DNA of 58,214 nucleotides. Origin: Bartonella sp. AU18XJBT (GTDB lineage: Bacteria > Pseudomonadota > Alphaproteobacteria > Rhizobiales > Rhizobiaceae). Within the stretch, counting starts at the first letter, position 1. Each line of letters begins with the position of its first letter. The stretch is from NCBI RefSeq assembly GCF_028618595.1, contig NZ_JAQITE010000012.1, positions 1 to 58,214 of the forward strand. The letters run 5' to 3'. Position numbers and translations under genes: made by a program. The notes under the pieces were generated by a model, which was given only the letters and a program-made list of their open reading frames with translations, ran no database searches and was not told the origin of the DNA. Below are positions 1 to 9,729 of this stretch, in pieces.

Positions 1-232
1 CTTTCACATAATCTAAAGCTTGCCCTAACAATTCGGGATTGCCTACCAATTTAGCAAAATCGCCCGTGAAGTCCCGTCCAGCAATGGCAATCAGCGAGCG
101 CATGCCCTGTTCTGATTTCGCTAAAACGTCAAAAAAGCGTACCAAGGTACCGGTGGCATCTTTGTCCAGATCTTGCATGAATTTTTCGCGAGAAAGCCCA
201 ATTCCGCACATATAATATGTTTTTTCCCTCAT
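1..232 (-). pseudogene. phage tail tape-measure protein fragment, runs off the window
   Basis: The minus strand is open from an ATG at 232 to the window edge (77 codons). The product contains GLSREKFMQDLDKDATGTLV followed by RFFDVLAK and KLVGNPELL. This spacing of a short helix, a DA(T)G block, an F/L-rich helix and an L-x-G-N-P block is typical of the central part of TP901-type phage tail tape-measure proteins, which set tail length in siphovirus-like virions. Those proteins are usually many hundreds of residues long and this piece does not start like an N-terminus, so I read it as an internal fragment whose 5' side was replaced at about 232-290, where autotransporter sequence of the opposite strand begins. 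It may equally be the 3' part of a larger gene outside the window. The family call is by pattern only. Confidence 0.5.
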
Positions 233-286
233 GTTTTAAAACAAAGAGGAAAAATCCTATTATAACTGACTGCAACTTGCGAAAAA

Positions 287-3200
287 TTGGATGTCTTTCC
301 CTATAACGCAGCAGACGGTGGACATGTTAAGGTCACTGATGTTATTTTAAAAACAAAGGGGACTGGAACAGATGAACCAGCTGAGGGCTCTGGCTATACC
401 GATGGTTTTGGAGCATTTTCTAAAGGCTCTAACAGTGTGATTGAGTTGGAAAACACTACTATTAGCGATACGAAAATCGGGCTTACAGCACAAGATGGTG
501 GCGCAATCAGCATGACTGGGGGGATCATCACAGCTTCCAAGGCTGGTGCTCTCTTCGAGAGCAGTAATAGCGACAAAAACAAACTGGAAAATATAACGAT
601 ATCAAGTGGTAAAGACGGTGCACTATTAATCAGTGGAATAGACGCAGATAAAAGTACTGTCACTTTAAAAAATGTAAAAGTGACTCAAGCACAGCACGCC
701 ATAATTGCGGATCATGATTCCACAATAAAAGTTTCTGGCGGATCATTTGAGGCAGAAGGAGACACAATACAAGCCATCAGTGGCAGCAACATTGTTTTAA
801 CTGATGTTAAACAGATTACATCATCTGATTCCAATGGACTCGCAGCAACATCAAACTCCACAATCGTAATGACAGATGGAACCGTAACTGGGAAAAAAAC
901 AGCATTGGCTGCTGCAGACGGCGGACATATTAAGGTCACAGATGTTGCTCTAAAAACAGTAGGAGTAGATGCGCTCACTGAGGGCGCTGGTATTATATAT
1001 GGATTCGGTGCATTCGCAAATGGCAATAACAGTGTAATTGAATTGCTTGGAAAAACGACCATTAGTGATGGTATAATCGGGCTTGAAGCAAAAGATGGTG
1101 GCGCAATAAGCATGGCTGTGGGAACCATTACAGCTTCCAAAGCGGGTGCTGTTTTCTTTAACAGTAAGAGCGACAAAAACAAGCTGGAAAATGTGACGAT
1201 ATCAAGTGCTAAAGACGATGCGCTACTAATCTATGGAATAGACGCAGACAAAAATAGTACAGTCACTTTAAAAAATGTAACAGTAACGCAAGCAAATAGC
1301 GCCATAGTAGCAGAAAATTCTTCTACAGTAACAGTCTATGGCGGATCATTTGATGCAAAAGATTCGACAATAGTTGCTCTAAACGGCGGCAGTGTCATTT
1401 TAACCGATAATACGCAAATTATGTCATCTGAAGACGACGGACTCTATGCACATGACAATGGCACAATCAGCATGACTGGAGGAACCATTAAAGCCTCCTA
1501 TAATGGAGCTGGCTTCGTGAGCAGTGAGAGCGATAAAAACAAACTGGAAAATGTGACAATATCAAGTGCTAAAGACAATGAGCTACTACAATATGGAATA
1601 AAAGCAGACAAAAGTACCGTTGTTTTAAATAATGTAGAAGTGACTCAGGCAGCCGCCAGTATAGTTGCAAATGATCACTCAACAATAACAGTCTCAGGAG
1701 GATCATTTAGTGGACGTGATGTAGGAGGAAGCGCCGAAGCCAGCAGTACGATTATCTTAAAAAACAATGCTAACATTACATCATCTGATGGCGAAGGACT
1801 CCTTGCAGACGGTTCAGGATCTAAGATCATAATGATGGGAGGATCCGTAGCCGCGAACGAAACAGCGTTATTCGCAATCAACGGAGGGCATATTGATGCC
1901 ACAGATGTTGCTTTAACAACAGAGGGAAAAGGAGGCGGTGCATTTGTAAGTGGCGATGACAGTACAATTCAATTGCATGGTGATACAATAATTAATAATA
2001 CTTTGAGCGGACTCGATGCCGTTAATGGTGGTAAAATCATTAGCGAAAACTTATCGATAATCGGTGGTGAAGCAATTGATCAAGGACCCGACAACGAACG
2101 CACTGGTGTATGGACATCGGACTCTGGTAGTGAAGTTAGGTTAATGGGCAAAACAACCATTCAAAATGTCGATGAAGGTTTTTATGCAGACGGTGGAAGT
2201 AAAATCATTAGCGGAGATTTAATTATAACCGGTGGTGAAAGTAAAACAATGACCGTTGGTGTAAACGTTGCGGAGTCTGATAGTGCAATCGAATTAAATG
2301 GTAAAACAATCATTCAAAATTTTGATGTTGGTCTCACAGCAGGGAATAATAGCACGATTAAGATGACGAATGGTTATATTAGAGCAGCGCAGAATGCAAT
2401 AAAAAATAAAATAAATGCAAAAAAAGTTGCACTATGGGCGGCATTTAACGGACATATTGATGTCCAGAATGCTTCTCTAACAGCAGGAGTTTCTGGTTTG
2501 CAATTTATAGCCCTCTATAATATTAAATCAGATGTACTTCAAAAATATCAAAGCAATGAAATCAATTTGACCAATGCAGATGTTCACGCTGAAAATGGTA
2601 CTGGAATTTTTGTTGGAGGTTTCACTAACACAAACATGGAAGATATTCCAACTTTATCAATCGGTACAGTCAATCTCAAAAATTCAGAAATCCATGCTGA
2701 TGTATTGTTAGGAGATGGTCTTTTCGAAGATCCAAAATCTTGGAAAAACGACAATTATTGGGACAGTAAAGATGTTAAAGCGATCTCCAACGGCACCTTC
2801 ACCTTAAGCGCTGATCAGTCTACTTTAGAAGGCAGAGCAAATATTGCTAAAGACAGAAATGTACACTTTGATCTGAAAAACAAGACAACATGGACACTAA
2901 AGACCAGTACAAAAGAAAAAGATGATGATGGCCAACTGATTGATATTGCTCAAAGATCTCGTTCTGATATTTCCACGCTTAATCTCGACAATAGCTCTAT
3001 TATCTTTAATGGACCAACAGAAGAGCATTATCACACATTACATATAGGTTCTGGTAAACCAGACATGCAAGAAGTCTACAACGCAACGGGAGATGCAAAG
3101 ATTTACTTCAATATTGCTTGGAGTGATGGCGTAGCAAGTGCCGATCAAAAAACCGATAAGCTTCTCATTCATGGTGATGTCTCAGGCTCCACAACAGTTT

Positions 3201-4467
3201 ATATCAAAAGCGATTCAGGGAATAACGATAGTGTAGTAAATGCTGCAGATCCTTCGAATATCGGTGGACTTTCGCTTATTCAAGTCTCTGGAAAAGCAGA
3301 AGAAAACTCTTTCAAATTGGCAAATGGCTATACCACAAGAGATCGTTTACCTTATAAATATACACTGACTGCTTATGGACCAGAGTCAAGCCACGGACAG
3401 GCCGATATTGCACAAAGCCTCTTTGATGAAAGAATGAAAATTTCTGGGATTTCCGCTTACACAAAGAAATTCTTGAAACTAGTTCTGGCTCTGGTCCAAG
3501 TGTGGCTACTCTTGTACCATAAACAGCAAGCTATTTGGTTATGCCAAATGCTCTCTTCTACAGTGGATTAACCGATATAGCTAAGCAAGACGAGTTTTTA
3601 GCTAATATGAGAATATCCGCCATAGGACAAGAACAAGGAATAAAGAATGCATTCTTCTTATACACCTATGGAAATACAGGAACTTTATCTTCTGAACGCG
3701 GACCTATCAAATACGGTTACGGTGCTGATATTCGCTATGCTGCTCTCCAAGCCGGTGTTACATTGGCAGCAATTGAAGGGCAAAATACCACAACACATCT
3801 GGGACTGGGGGGAACCTATGGGCAGCTGTCGTTCACACCAAAGGACATGAAAGATGCAGGGAAGAACACGCTGGATAAATGGGCCATTACAGCCTATGGC
3901 AGTATACAGCATAACAGTGGTTTCTACATCGATGCACTCTTGTCCTACGGTATCCTAAAAGGGCATATCACCAATGCCATCAGAGGAAATACAGCAAAGT
4001 TGAACGATGCCAAAATGTTGAGTATCTCCACCACTATTGGCAAAGAATTTGCAACCGGAATGGAAGGTTTAACCTTCGAACCACAAGCACAAATTGCCTA
4101 TCAACATTTGATGTTTAACACCATTGAAGATGCTGATAATTTTACTGTTGATATGAACAATCCTTCTCAATGGTTAATCCGTGTTGGTGGACGTTTGACC
4201 AAAACCATTTCCACTGAAAACAGCCGTCCTATGTCTTTCTATGGGAAAGTAAACTTAATCAAAACTTTTGGTGATGATGGTACCATTCATATTGGTAGAG
4301 ACTTTGACCTTGATCCTATGGGCCCTGCAATTGAAGGCGGCGTTGGCATCAATGCACAACTATCTCACAATTTCTCCCTTCATGGTGATGTAAGCTATCA
4401 ACAAAAGCTTCAGAAAACGGGTATAAGTGGTGCAAGTTTTTCAGGTGGAATACGCTATCAGTTTTAA
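287..4467 (+). pseudogene. 5'-truncated, frameshifted autotransporter (passenger plus barrel)
   Basis: From 287 the frame encodes about 1,000 residues of repetitive parallel beta-helix passenger rich in G-G-x-I, S-T-I and D-G-G turns, but there is no signal peptide and no good start: the first usable codon is TTG in mid-repeat. Around 3410-3435 the frame changes. The block FWDFRL that precedes the barrel in the two intact neighbours is encoded at about 3441-3460 in the other frame, and in that frame a TAA at 3520-3522 replaces the Gln codon seen in LVPQ of the neighbours. From 3523 to 4467 the barrel domain is intact, with the usual YGYGADIRYAALQAG and FGxxGxxxF-like strands and a terminal Phe. 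At least three lesions (5' loss, frameshift, nonsense) mean no secreted product. It may survive as a recombination donor for the neighbouring copies (inference). Confidence 0.88.
308..1920 (+). repeat. imperfect tandem repeats in the autotransporter passenger
   Basis: Three related units are visible in DNA and protein. The block DGGAISMT.G.I.ASKAGA recurs near 493, 1093 and (as DNGTISMTGGTIKASYNG) 1454, each followed by SDKNKLENVTISS. The block ADGGHxKVTDVxLKT occurs near 308 and 914, with a diverged copy near 1879. Units are about 360-600 bp. These are coils of the beta-helix and are good substrates for slippage or unequal recombination. Confidence 0.8.
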
Positions 4468-4509
4468 ATCAAGGCTGTAAAAATAGCCTATTCATTCTAT
4501 TCGATTTAA

Positions 4510-4538
4510 AAAAGGCAGCACAACGTGCTGCCTTTTTT
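4510..4538 (+). terminator. rho-independent terminator after the first autotransporter
   Basis: Perfect 8-bp stem GGCAGCAC/GTGCTGCC (4514-4521 with 4525-4532), AAC loop, followed by six T. The A-run on the other side makes it potentially bidirectional. Confidence 0.85.
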
Positions 4539-4589
4539 GCTTTATATAAATCCTAATGAGACTTATCCCCCCTCCTTAAGAGAGCCCTT

Positions 4590-5340
4590 GCTTTTTCTAC
4601 TGCCTGTAAAATCAATATCCACGCCAAACGCCGCAACATGTTTGAAACAGAGCTTGAAACGTATCAGTGCTGCATTAGCAGCGACAGCTTTTGTATGACA
4701 GATGGAAGCGAGGGTATTGTATATTTCTTGTTTATGTAATCTATAAAACAGGCCGACAGCCTAATTTAGGGAGAATATAAAGTTTTAAAGATGAAAACCA
4801 GTTTCCATCTTTACCGTCATTTCTTAATTCAGATTTACGACTTTCAAAAGCATCTAAGGCAATGTCTTTTAAGTAATGGAGATTACACATTGCCTCACGT
4901 TTTTGTTTCTCTCATTCTTTAATGGAGTCACGACCATCATGTAAAACAGAACGCCATTGGGTTGCACATTCAACGAGCTTTTTTTAAGAGGTATTTCTTA
5001 AAGCACCCAAATCTATTTCGCAAAGGCGCCTATGAATGCTGTAACAGTAAAGGCATTGAGTACCCCATCTTTACGCTTATGAAGGAGCAAGCCAGCACCA
5101 TCATTATATTTTCCAGCCCCCAATGTGGCAACAGACCTTGGAACTTAAGACGGTTCATAAGAGGCATTTTTAGTCTTTTCTTGTACAGTTTTTATCCACA
5201 CACTCATCCCACTTGTTATGTGCAAATGAGTGGGTTTAGTTGATTCAAGATAAACAGCTTTGAAATGAGAAAATCTTACGGTATTCGAGAATCTTATTCA
5301 ATGTAATAATGATAAATTACCATTATAAATCAATATATTA
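4590..5340 (-). pseudogene. decayed P4-type integrase, N-terminal two-thirds plus leader
   Basis: Read on the minus strand, the leader (around 5330-5170) resembles the 5' segment of the copies at 28.4, 34 and 48.8 kb. It is followed by broken-frame remnants of an integrase N-terminus: a G-L-L-L-x-K-R-K-D-like stretch near 5080, then pieces equivalent to ARELANQW, LDAFESRK and LCFKHAAA down to about 4620. Stops and indels are present in every frame. This is the only copy in which the core-binding region is retained on the minus strand. Confidence 0.6.
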
Positions 5341-5779
5341 AGCAATTTTTATCAAAAAAATATAAGGTATTTTTATCCAGAATATGTCACCAAGTATGCT
5401 ACCTTTTCGCACATGAAATTCATTTTTTCCTGAAGTATTTTCTTTTCCACTTAAATACGCTTTTCATCCTCTTGACATGGATTGCGCAGCTATTCATCAT
5501 CCAATTTGTCTATAAAGCTAAGCAAAGTGTATTTTTAGACAATATAAAGAAAACAACATTGGAAAAGATAATGATAAAAAAAGCTCTCTCTTCATACCTT
5601 TTCTATGTTTATCCTCCTGTTTCTTCAATCCATGAGCTGAACACTACCTATAAGGATTCATTTATATTTCCAGTACCGTTTTTTAGGCAAACCATTTTGA
5701 CAATGCTTATCCATCTTATTTCAGGCAAGATAATGTAATTACTTATTTTTTATGTTGAATCAATTAAAAATTTTCTTGT
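5341..5779. other. intergenic, no convincing gene
   Basis: AT-rich. An open frame at 5472-5738 (88 codons) has no clear ribosome site at its start and a composition unlike protein, so it is not called. Confidence 0.5.
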
Positions 5780-6200
5780 ACGTTACAGTAGAGCTGGCGT
5801 GTGGAGAAAAGTTATATAAGAAAAGCCTAAGAACTTCTATAATGAATTGTATCAAGAACTAAGGACTTGTCATAAACATTGGGAGTTAGCAAAGTGTGTA
5901 ATGGGTTTGCTCTTTTAATAAGCGTAAAGGTATCAGCTTGCTCCTTCGTAAGTGTAAAGATGATGGATCTCAATGGCTTTAGCGTTATAGCTTTTATAAC
6001 CACCGTTGCAAAATGAGCTATGCGTCCTTAAAAAATGGGCTTTTCTACCCTTAAGGAAAAGTCTCTTTAAAGAAAGCCTGTGAATAGCCCCCCTCATCTC
6101 TTCTTATAACAGAGAAAATTTGCTGATCGTTTTGGTGAGTGCATAAAATAATATATCTCACCGCTATAGAGCTTTTATAACGATTGTCCTGAATAAACAA
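5780..6200 (+). pseudogene. decayed integrase N-terminal fragment
   Basis: Plus-strand remnant: the segment corresponding to G-L-L-x-H-K-R-K-D-G-G appears twice in tandem-like form near 5900-5975 (GGGTTTGCTCTTTTAATAAG and GCTTGCTCCTTCGTAAGTG), followed by a stretch matching the R-x-R-E-M-x-L region. The local duplication is peculiar to this copy. No frame stays open. Confidence 0.5.
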
Positions 6201-6346
6201 TTTTAAATATCATACTTCATCGTGTTTTTAGCATAAACTTAACCAAGCTAAGTTTTCTGAAATCCATTTTTCCGACTTTTTATGATCATAAAAAAAGCTT
6301 TTCCTAAGAAAAACTTCAAATCATAGAGAACACCGTAAATATAGTT

Positions 6347-6548
6347 CGTTTTGTTGTTTACAATAAAAACATAATGATATAAAAACTGACCGGGTACTTG
6401 CGCCATCAGGGGAATGAAGTAAGCATCAAAGCATACCAAATACTAAAGGCATATCTATGTGTAAGAAATATATTTATAAGAAAAATTTTTTGTTATGTAC
6501 AATTGCTGGAACTTTCATTTTTTCTCATTTTACTCCAACTTATGCAAA
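6347..6548 (+). repeat. promoter/signal-peptide module, copy 1 (mate at 9528-9729)
   Basis: About 200 bp almost identical to 9528-9729 at a constant offset of 3181. It covers the upstream region (including ACCGGGTACTTGCGCCATCA, present in both), the leader and the first ~30 codons. Divergence begins right after the signal peptide. Confidence 0.92.
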
Positions 6549-8964
6549 TAGACAACCTCCTGAAATTTTGGGAAAGATTGAGTTAAATAAGGGGGAAAAA
6601 AAGACTTTAAATAATGTTCTTGTCCGCGATAAAGGACCTGGAATATTGGCACATGATAAAGCAGCTATCACAATTGTAAAATCAACAATACACACAGAAA
6701 TGTCTGCACTTTCTGTATCGGCAGGTGGACACATTCATGCCAAAGAAATTGAAGCCAATACAGTGTATAAAGGTTTAGAAACGAAGAATGGTATAATCAA
6801 CGTTGAAGATTCAACCATAACCGTCCAACGAGGAGGTGCCGGTGGTATCGTTTTTTATGAAACAAAAGATTATTTGCTAAAAAATGGAGAAAAAGTTGTC
6901 AATAAGGTTGTTCTTAGCAATACAAAACTTCTCGTGAAAAACGGTACCGGTATTCTTGGTCCCTACTGCTCAAGAGCCGTTGCTGAAGTTCAACTTAAAG
7001 ACTCAGAAATTCGATCTGACGTATTATTGAGAAATAAAACGAAACGTAAATATTATGACAACGATACTCTTCCTGTAACTTTAGCATTAACCGCTGATAA
7101 TTCAACAATAGAAGGACGAGCAAGAACTTTAAAAGTCAATACAACGGTTTTGACTCTGAATAACAAAAGCAAATGGCACTTAAAAACCTCTCAAGAGGAA
7201 GTCGATACTGACTTTAGTGTGTTTAACTATGAACTCAGTAATATTAAACAACGAGCCCTTTCTACCGTTTCAGTACTGAATCTTAATAATAGTTCTATCA
7301 TATTTAAGACACCGCAAGGGCAGGAAAAAGATCATTATCATACCTTGTATGTAGGGCGAACAGCTGAAGTTCGTAGATCTGATGGAAGTACAATCCCCAA
7401 TATAGAGAACACTTATAATACAATTTACAATGCCACTGGCAATGCAAAGATTTATTTTAATATTGAATGGAGTGATGGTCTAGCAAAAGAACAGCAAAAA
7501 GCTGACCGTCTTCTTATTCATGGTGATGTATCAGGCAGTACAACAGTCCATATCAAGAACCTTGCGAAAGGTGAGATATTAAAAGCTGAAGATTCTGTTT
7601 CCTCGAATATGCGTGGTCTTTCACTCATTCAAGTTTCTGGAAATGCAAATGAAGATTCCTTCAAACTTGCACATGGCTACACCACAATGGGGGGCTTGCC
7701 CTATAAATATATACTCAAAGCCTATGGTCCAACATCCAACCATGGGAAAGCCGATAGTACACAAAGTCATTTAAGCGGAATATCACAAGAGTCAGGAGAA
7801 AATACCCTCAAAGACTACACAATCTACACGATATCAGGAAAAATGATTGAAGGTGTTTCACCTAAAGAGAAAGATGCGCTCAATACCGGTGCATCATCCC
7901 TTGTAAAAGAAAATAACGGTCAAAAAAACTTAGAAAAAAATCACAATTTCTGGGATTTTCGCTTGCAAAATGTAACGCTCGATGATGAAGGAAAGATCAG
8001 AGCTCTCGTTCCTCAAGTGGCAAGCTATTTGTCCATGCCTAACGCAATATTCTCAGCTGGACTAACTGATGCAAACAATCAAAATACTTTGCTGAACACA
8101 ATACAAGAAACTCGCTTTGAAACAAAAGATCATAAAAACAAAGGGCTCGTCTTCTCGACTTATAGCAATAAGATGACATTATCCTCTCACCGTACACCAT
8201 TACAATATGGCTATGGTGCCGATATTCACTATGCTGCTTTACAAGCAGGCATTACATTAGCAGCTCTAGAAGATCACAACATGACCACCAGTTTTGGTCT
8301 TTTGGGGACATATGGGAAATTAGCTTTCACTCCAAAAGATATGGAAGGTGCTGACAAGAGTACACTCGACAAGTGGTCAATTGCTGCATATAGTGGGCTG
8401 CGCCATAATAATGGTACATATATCCATGCACTTTTCTCCTATGGAATGCTCAAAGGAAATATCACCACAGCTCTCATCAGACAGACTGCAGAATTGAAAA
8501 ACGCTGATACATTCAGTGCATCGGCAACCATTGGACAAAAGTTCAAAACCAGTACGAAAGGATTAGTCTTTGAACCACAAGCACAACTTGTTTATCAACA
8601 TCTCATGCTTGGTACACTCTCAGATGTCGATGGCTTTGACGTGAATATGGGCAATCCTCATCAATGGTTGGTGCGCGTTGGTGGACGTTTAACGAAAACA
8701 ACGCTTTCTAGCCAACAAGACTCTACCCTTTCTTTCTATGGTAAACTAAACGTTGTTAAAGCTTTTTCTAACAATGGCACAATACAGATTGGTGAACCAT
8801 TCCACCTTGATTCTATGGGAGATTCTATTGAAGGTGGACTTGGTGTAAATGCACAATTATCACAAAATATCGCCCTTCATGCTGATGTTAATTATCAACA
8901 TAAGCTTCAAAAAACTGGTATATCTGGAGCAAGCTTTTCAGGCGGAGTAAGCTATCAGTTCTAA
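6457..8964 (+). CDS. autotransporter with beta-helix passenger (type Va secretion)
   Basis: 835 residues. A signal peptide (residues 1-30, KKNFLLCTIAGTFIFSHFTP, cleavage probably after TYA) sends it to the periplasm. The passenger, about 31-490, is a beta-helix with repeated S-T-I/N-S-S-I turns and contains a conserved LIHGDVSGSTTVHIKN block. FWDFRLQN at about 498 opens the linker helix. The C-terminal ~300 residues form the 12-stranded outer-membrane barrel, with YGYGADIHYAALQAG, a DKW-x-x-A-Y strand and a final Phe. The usual autotransporter plan is complete, so this is probably a functional surface protein or adhesin; the passenger activity is not readable. It is expressed from the repeated upstream module and ends at its own terminator. 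It could belong to the inducible Bartonella autotransporter group or be related to the BafA group; the sequence alone does not decide. Confidence 0.9.
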   Translation: MCKKYIYKKNFLLCTIAGTFIFSHFTPTYANRQPPEILGKIELNKGEKKTLNNVLVRDKGPGILAHDKAAITIVKSTIHTEMSALSVSAGGHIHAKEIEANTVYKGLETKNGIINVEDSTITVQRGGAGGIVFYETKDYLLKNGEKVVNKVVLSNTKLLVKNGTGILGPYCSRAVAEVQLKDSEIRSDVLLRNKTKRKYYDNDTLPVTLALTADNSTIEGRARTLKVNTTVLTLNNKSKWHLKTSQEEVDTDFSVFNYELSNIKQRALSTVSVLNLNNSSIIFKTPQGQEKDHYHTLYVGRTAEVRRSDGSTIPNIENTYNTIYNATGNAKIYFNIEWSDGLAKEQQKADRLLIHGDVSGSTTVHIKNLAKGEILKAEDSVSSNMRGLSLIQVSGNANEDSFKLAHGYTTMGGLPYKYILKAYGPTSNHGKADSTQSHLSGISQESGENTLKDYTIYTISGKMIEGVSPKEKDALNTGASSLVKENNGQKNLEKNHNFWDFRLQNVTLDDEGKIRALVPQVASYLSMPNAIFSAGLTDANNQNTLLNTIQETRFETKDHKNKGLVFSTYSNKMTLSSHRTPLQYGYGADIHYAALQAGITLAALEDHNMTTSFGLLGTYGKLAFTPKDMEGADKSTLDKWSIAAYSGLRHNNGTYIHALFSYGMLKGNITTALIRQTAELKNADTFSASATIGQKFKTSTKGLVFEPQAQLVYQHLMLGTLSDVDGFDVNMGNPHQWLVRVGGRLTKTTLSSQQDSTLSFYGKLNVVKAFSNNGTIQIGEPFHLDSMGDSIEGGLGVNAQLSQNIALHADVNYQHKLQKTGISGASFSGGVSYQF

Positions 8965-9004
8965 GAAAAAGCAAAAAATAACTTATAATCTATTCATTTT
9001 TAAT

Positions 9005-9035
9005 AAAAAAAGCAGTACGAATGTACTGCTTTTTT
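9005..9035 (+). terminator. rho-independent terminator
   Basis: Stem AGCAGTAC/GTACTGCT (9011-9018 with 9023-9030), GAAT loop, T-run at 9029-9035, 40 bp after the stop codon. Confidence 0.85.
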
Positions 9036-9527
9036 GCAATCTTTCGGAAAGAACCATTAATAACGGTTCTTTCTACACACTTTTCTTGAGCTAATTAATC
9101 TCACTCAAACCAAATTTAACAAAATCTGTTATCTCTAAAGGGACATTGAATTCTCAAGAGAGCTGCCTTTTTGATTTATAAAAATCGAATAGATTCAATA
9201 AAAATTGTTATATATTGATAAAAAATACAAAATATTTTAGTTTTTTTACATCAAAAAAATTCATAGTGAATAATTCTATATGCAAGAAAACCACCTGAAA
9301 GCTTTTTGCAAGCGCGCAACAAATCTTCTCTAAAAACTTTTAGAGTTTTCATAACAACAGCCTTAAGCAACAAACACCCTTGCAAAATATTTTGGTTTTT
9401 AGCACTTTAAAACAAAAATACTTATCAAGCTAGGTTTTCTGAAATTTATCTTCTCTGCATTGCGCTTTCTATTTTAAAAGTTCTTATAAGACCAATTTTA
9501 AAACGATAAATAACAAAATTTAATATT
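9036..9527. other. intergenic, no gene seen
   Basis: AT-rich spacer. Around 9415-9450 it shares a short block (AGCTAGGTTTTCTGAAAT) with 6245-6265, so the duplication that gave the two autotransporters extends, degraded, upstream of the near-identical module. Confidence 0.6.
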
Positions 9528-9729
9528 CGTTTTGTTATTTACAATAAAAACATAATGATATAGAAACTAACCGGGTACTTGCGCCATCAGGGGAATGAAG
9601 TAAGCATCAAAGCATACCAAATACTAAAGGCATATCTATGTGTAAGAAATATATTTATAAGAAAAATTTTTTGTTATGTACAATTGCTGGAACTTTCATT
9701 TTTTCTCATTTTACTCCAACTTATGCAAA
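9528..9729 (+). repeat. promoter/signal-peptide module, copy 2
   Basis: Mate of 6347-6548. Only a handful of substitutions are visible (for example GTTTAC/ATTTAC and ACTGACC/ACTAACC in the upstream part), and none were noticed from the start codon to the end of the signal peptide. Confidence 0.92.

Noticed and set aside
394-1902. Long minus-strand open frames antisense to the first autotransporter
   Set aside because: They mirror the repetitive passenger codons and have no ribosome sites; the plus frame has the beta-helix periodicity.
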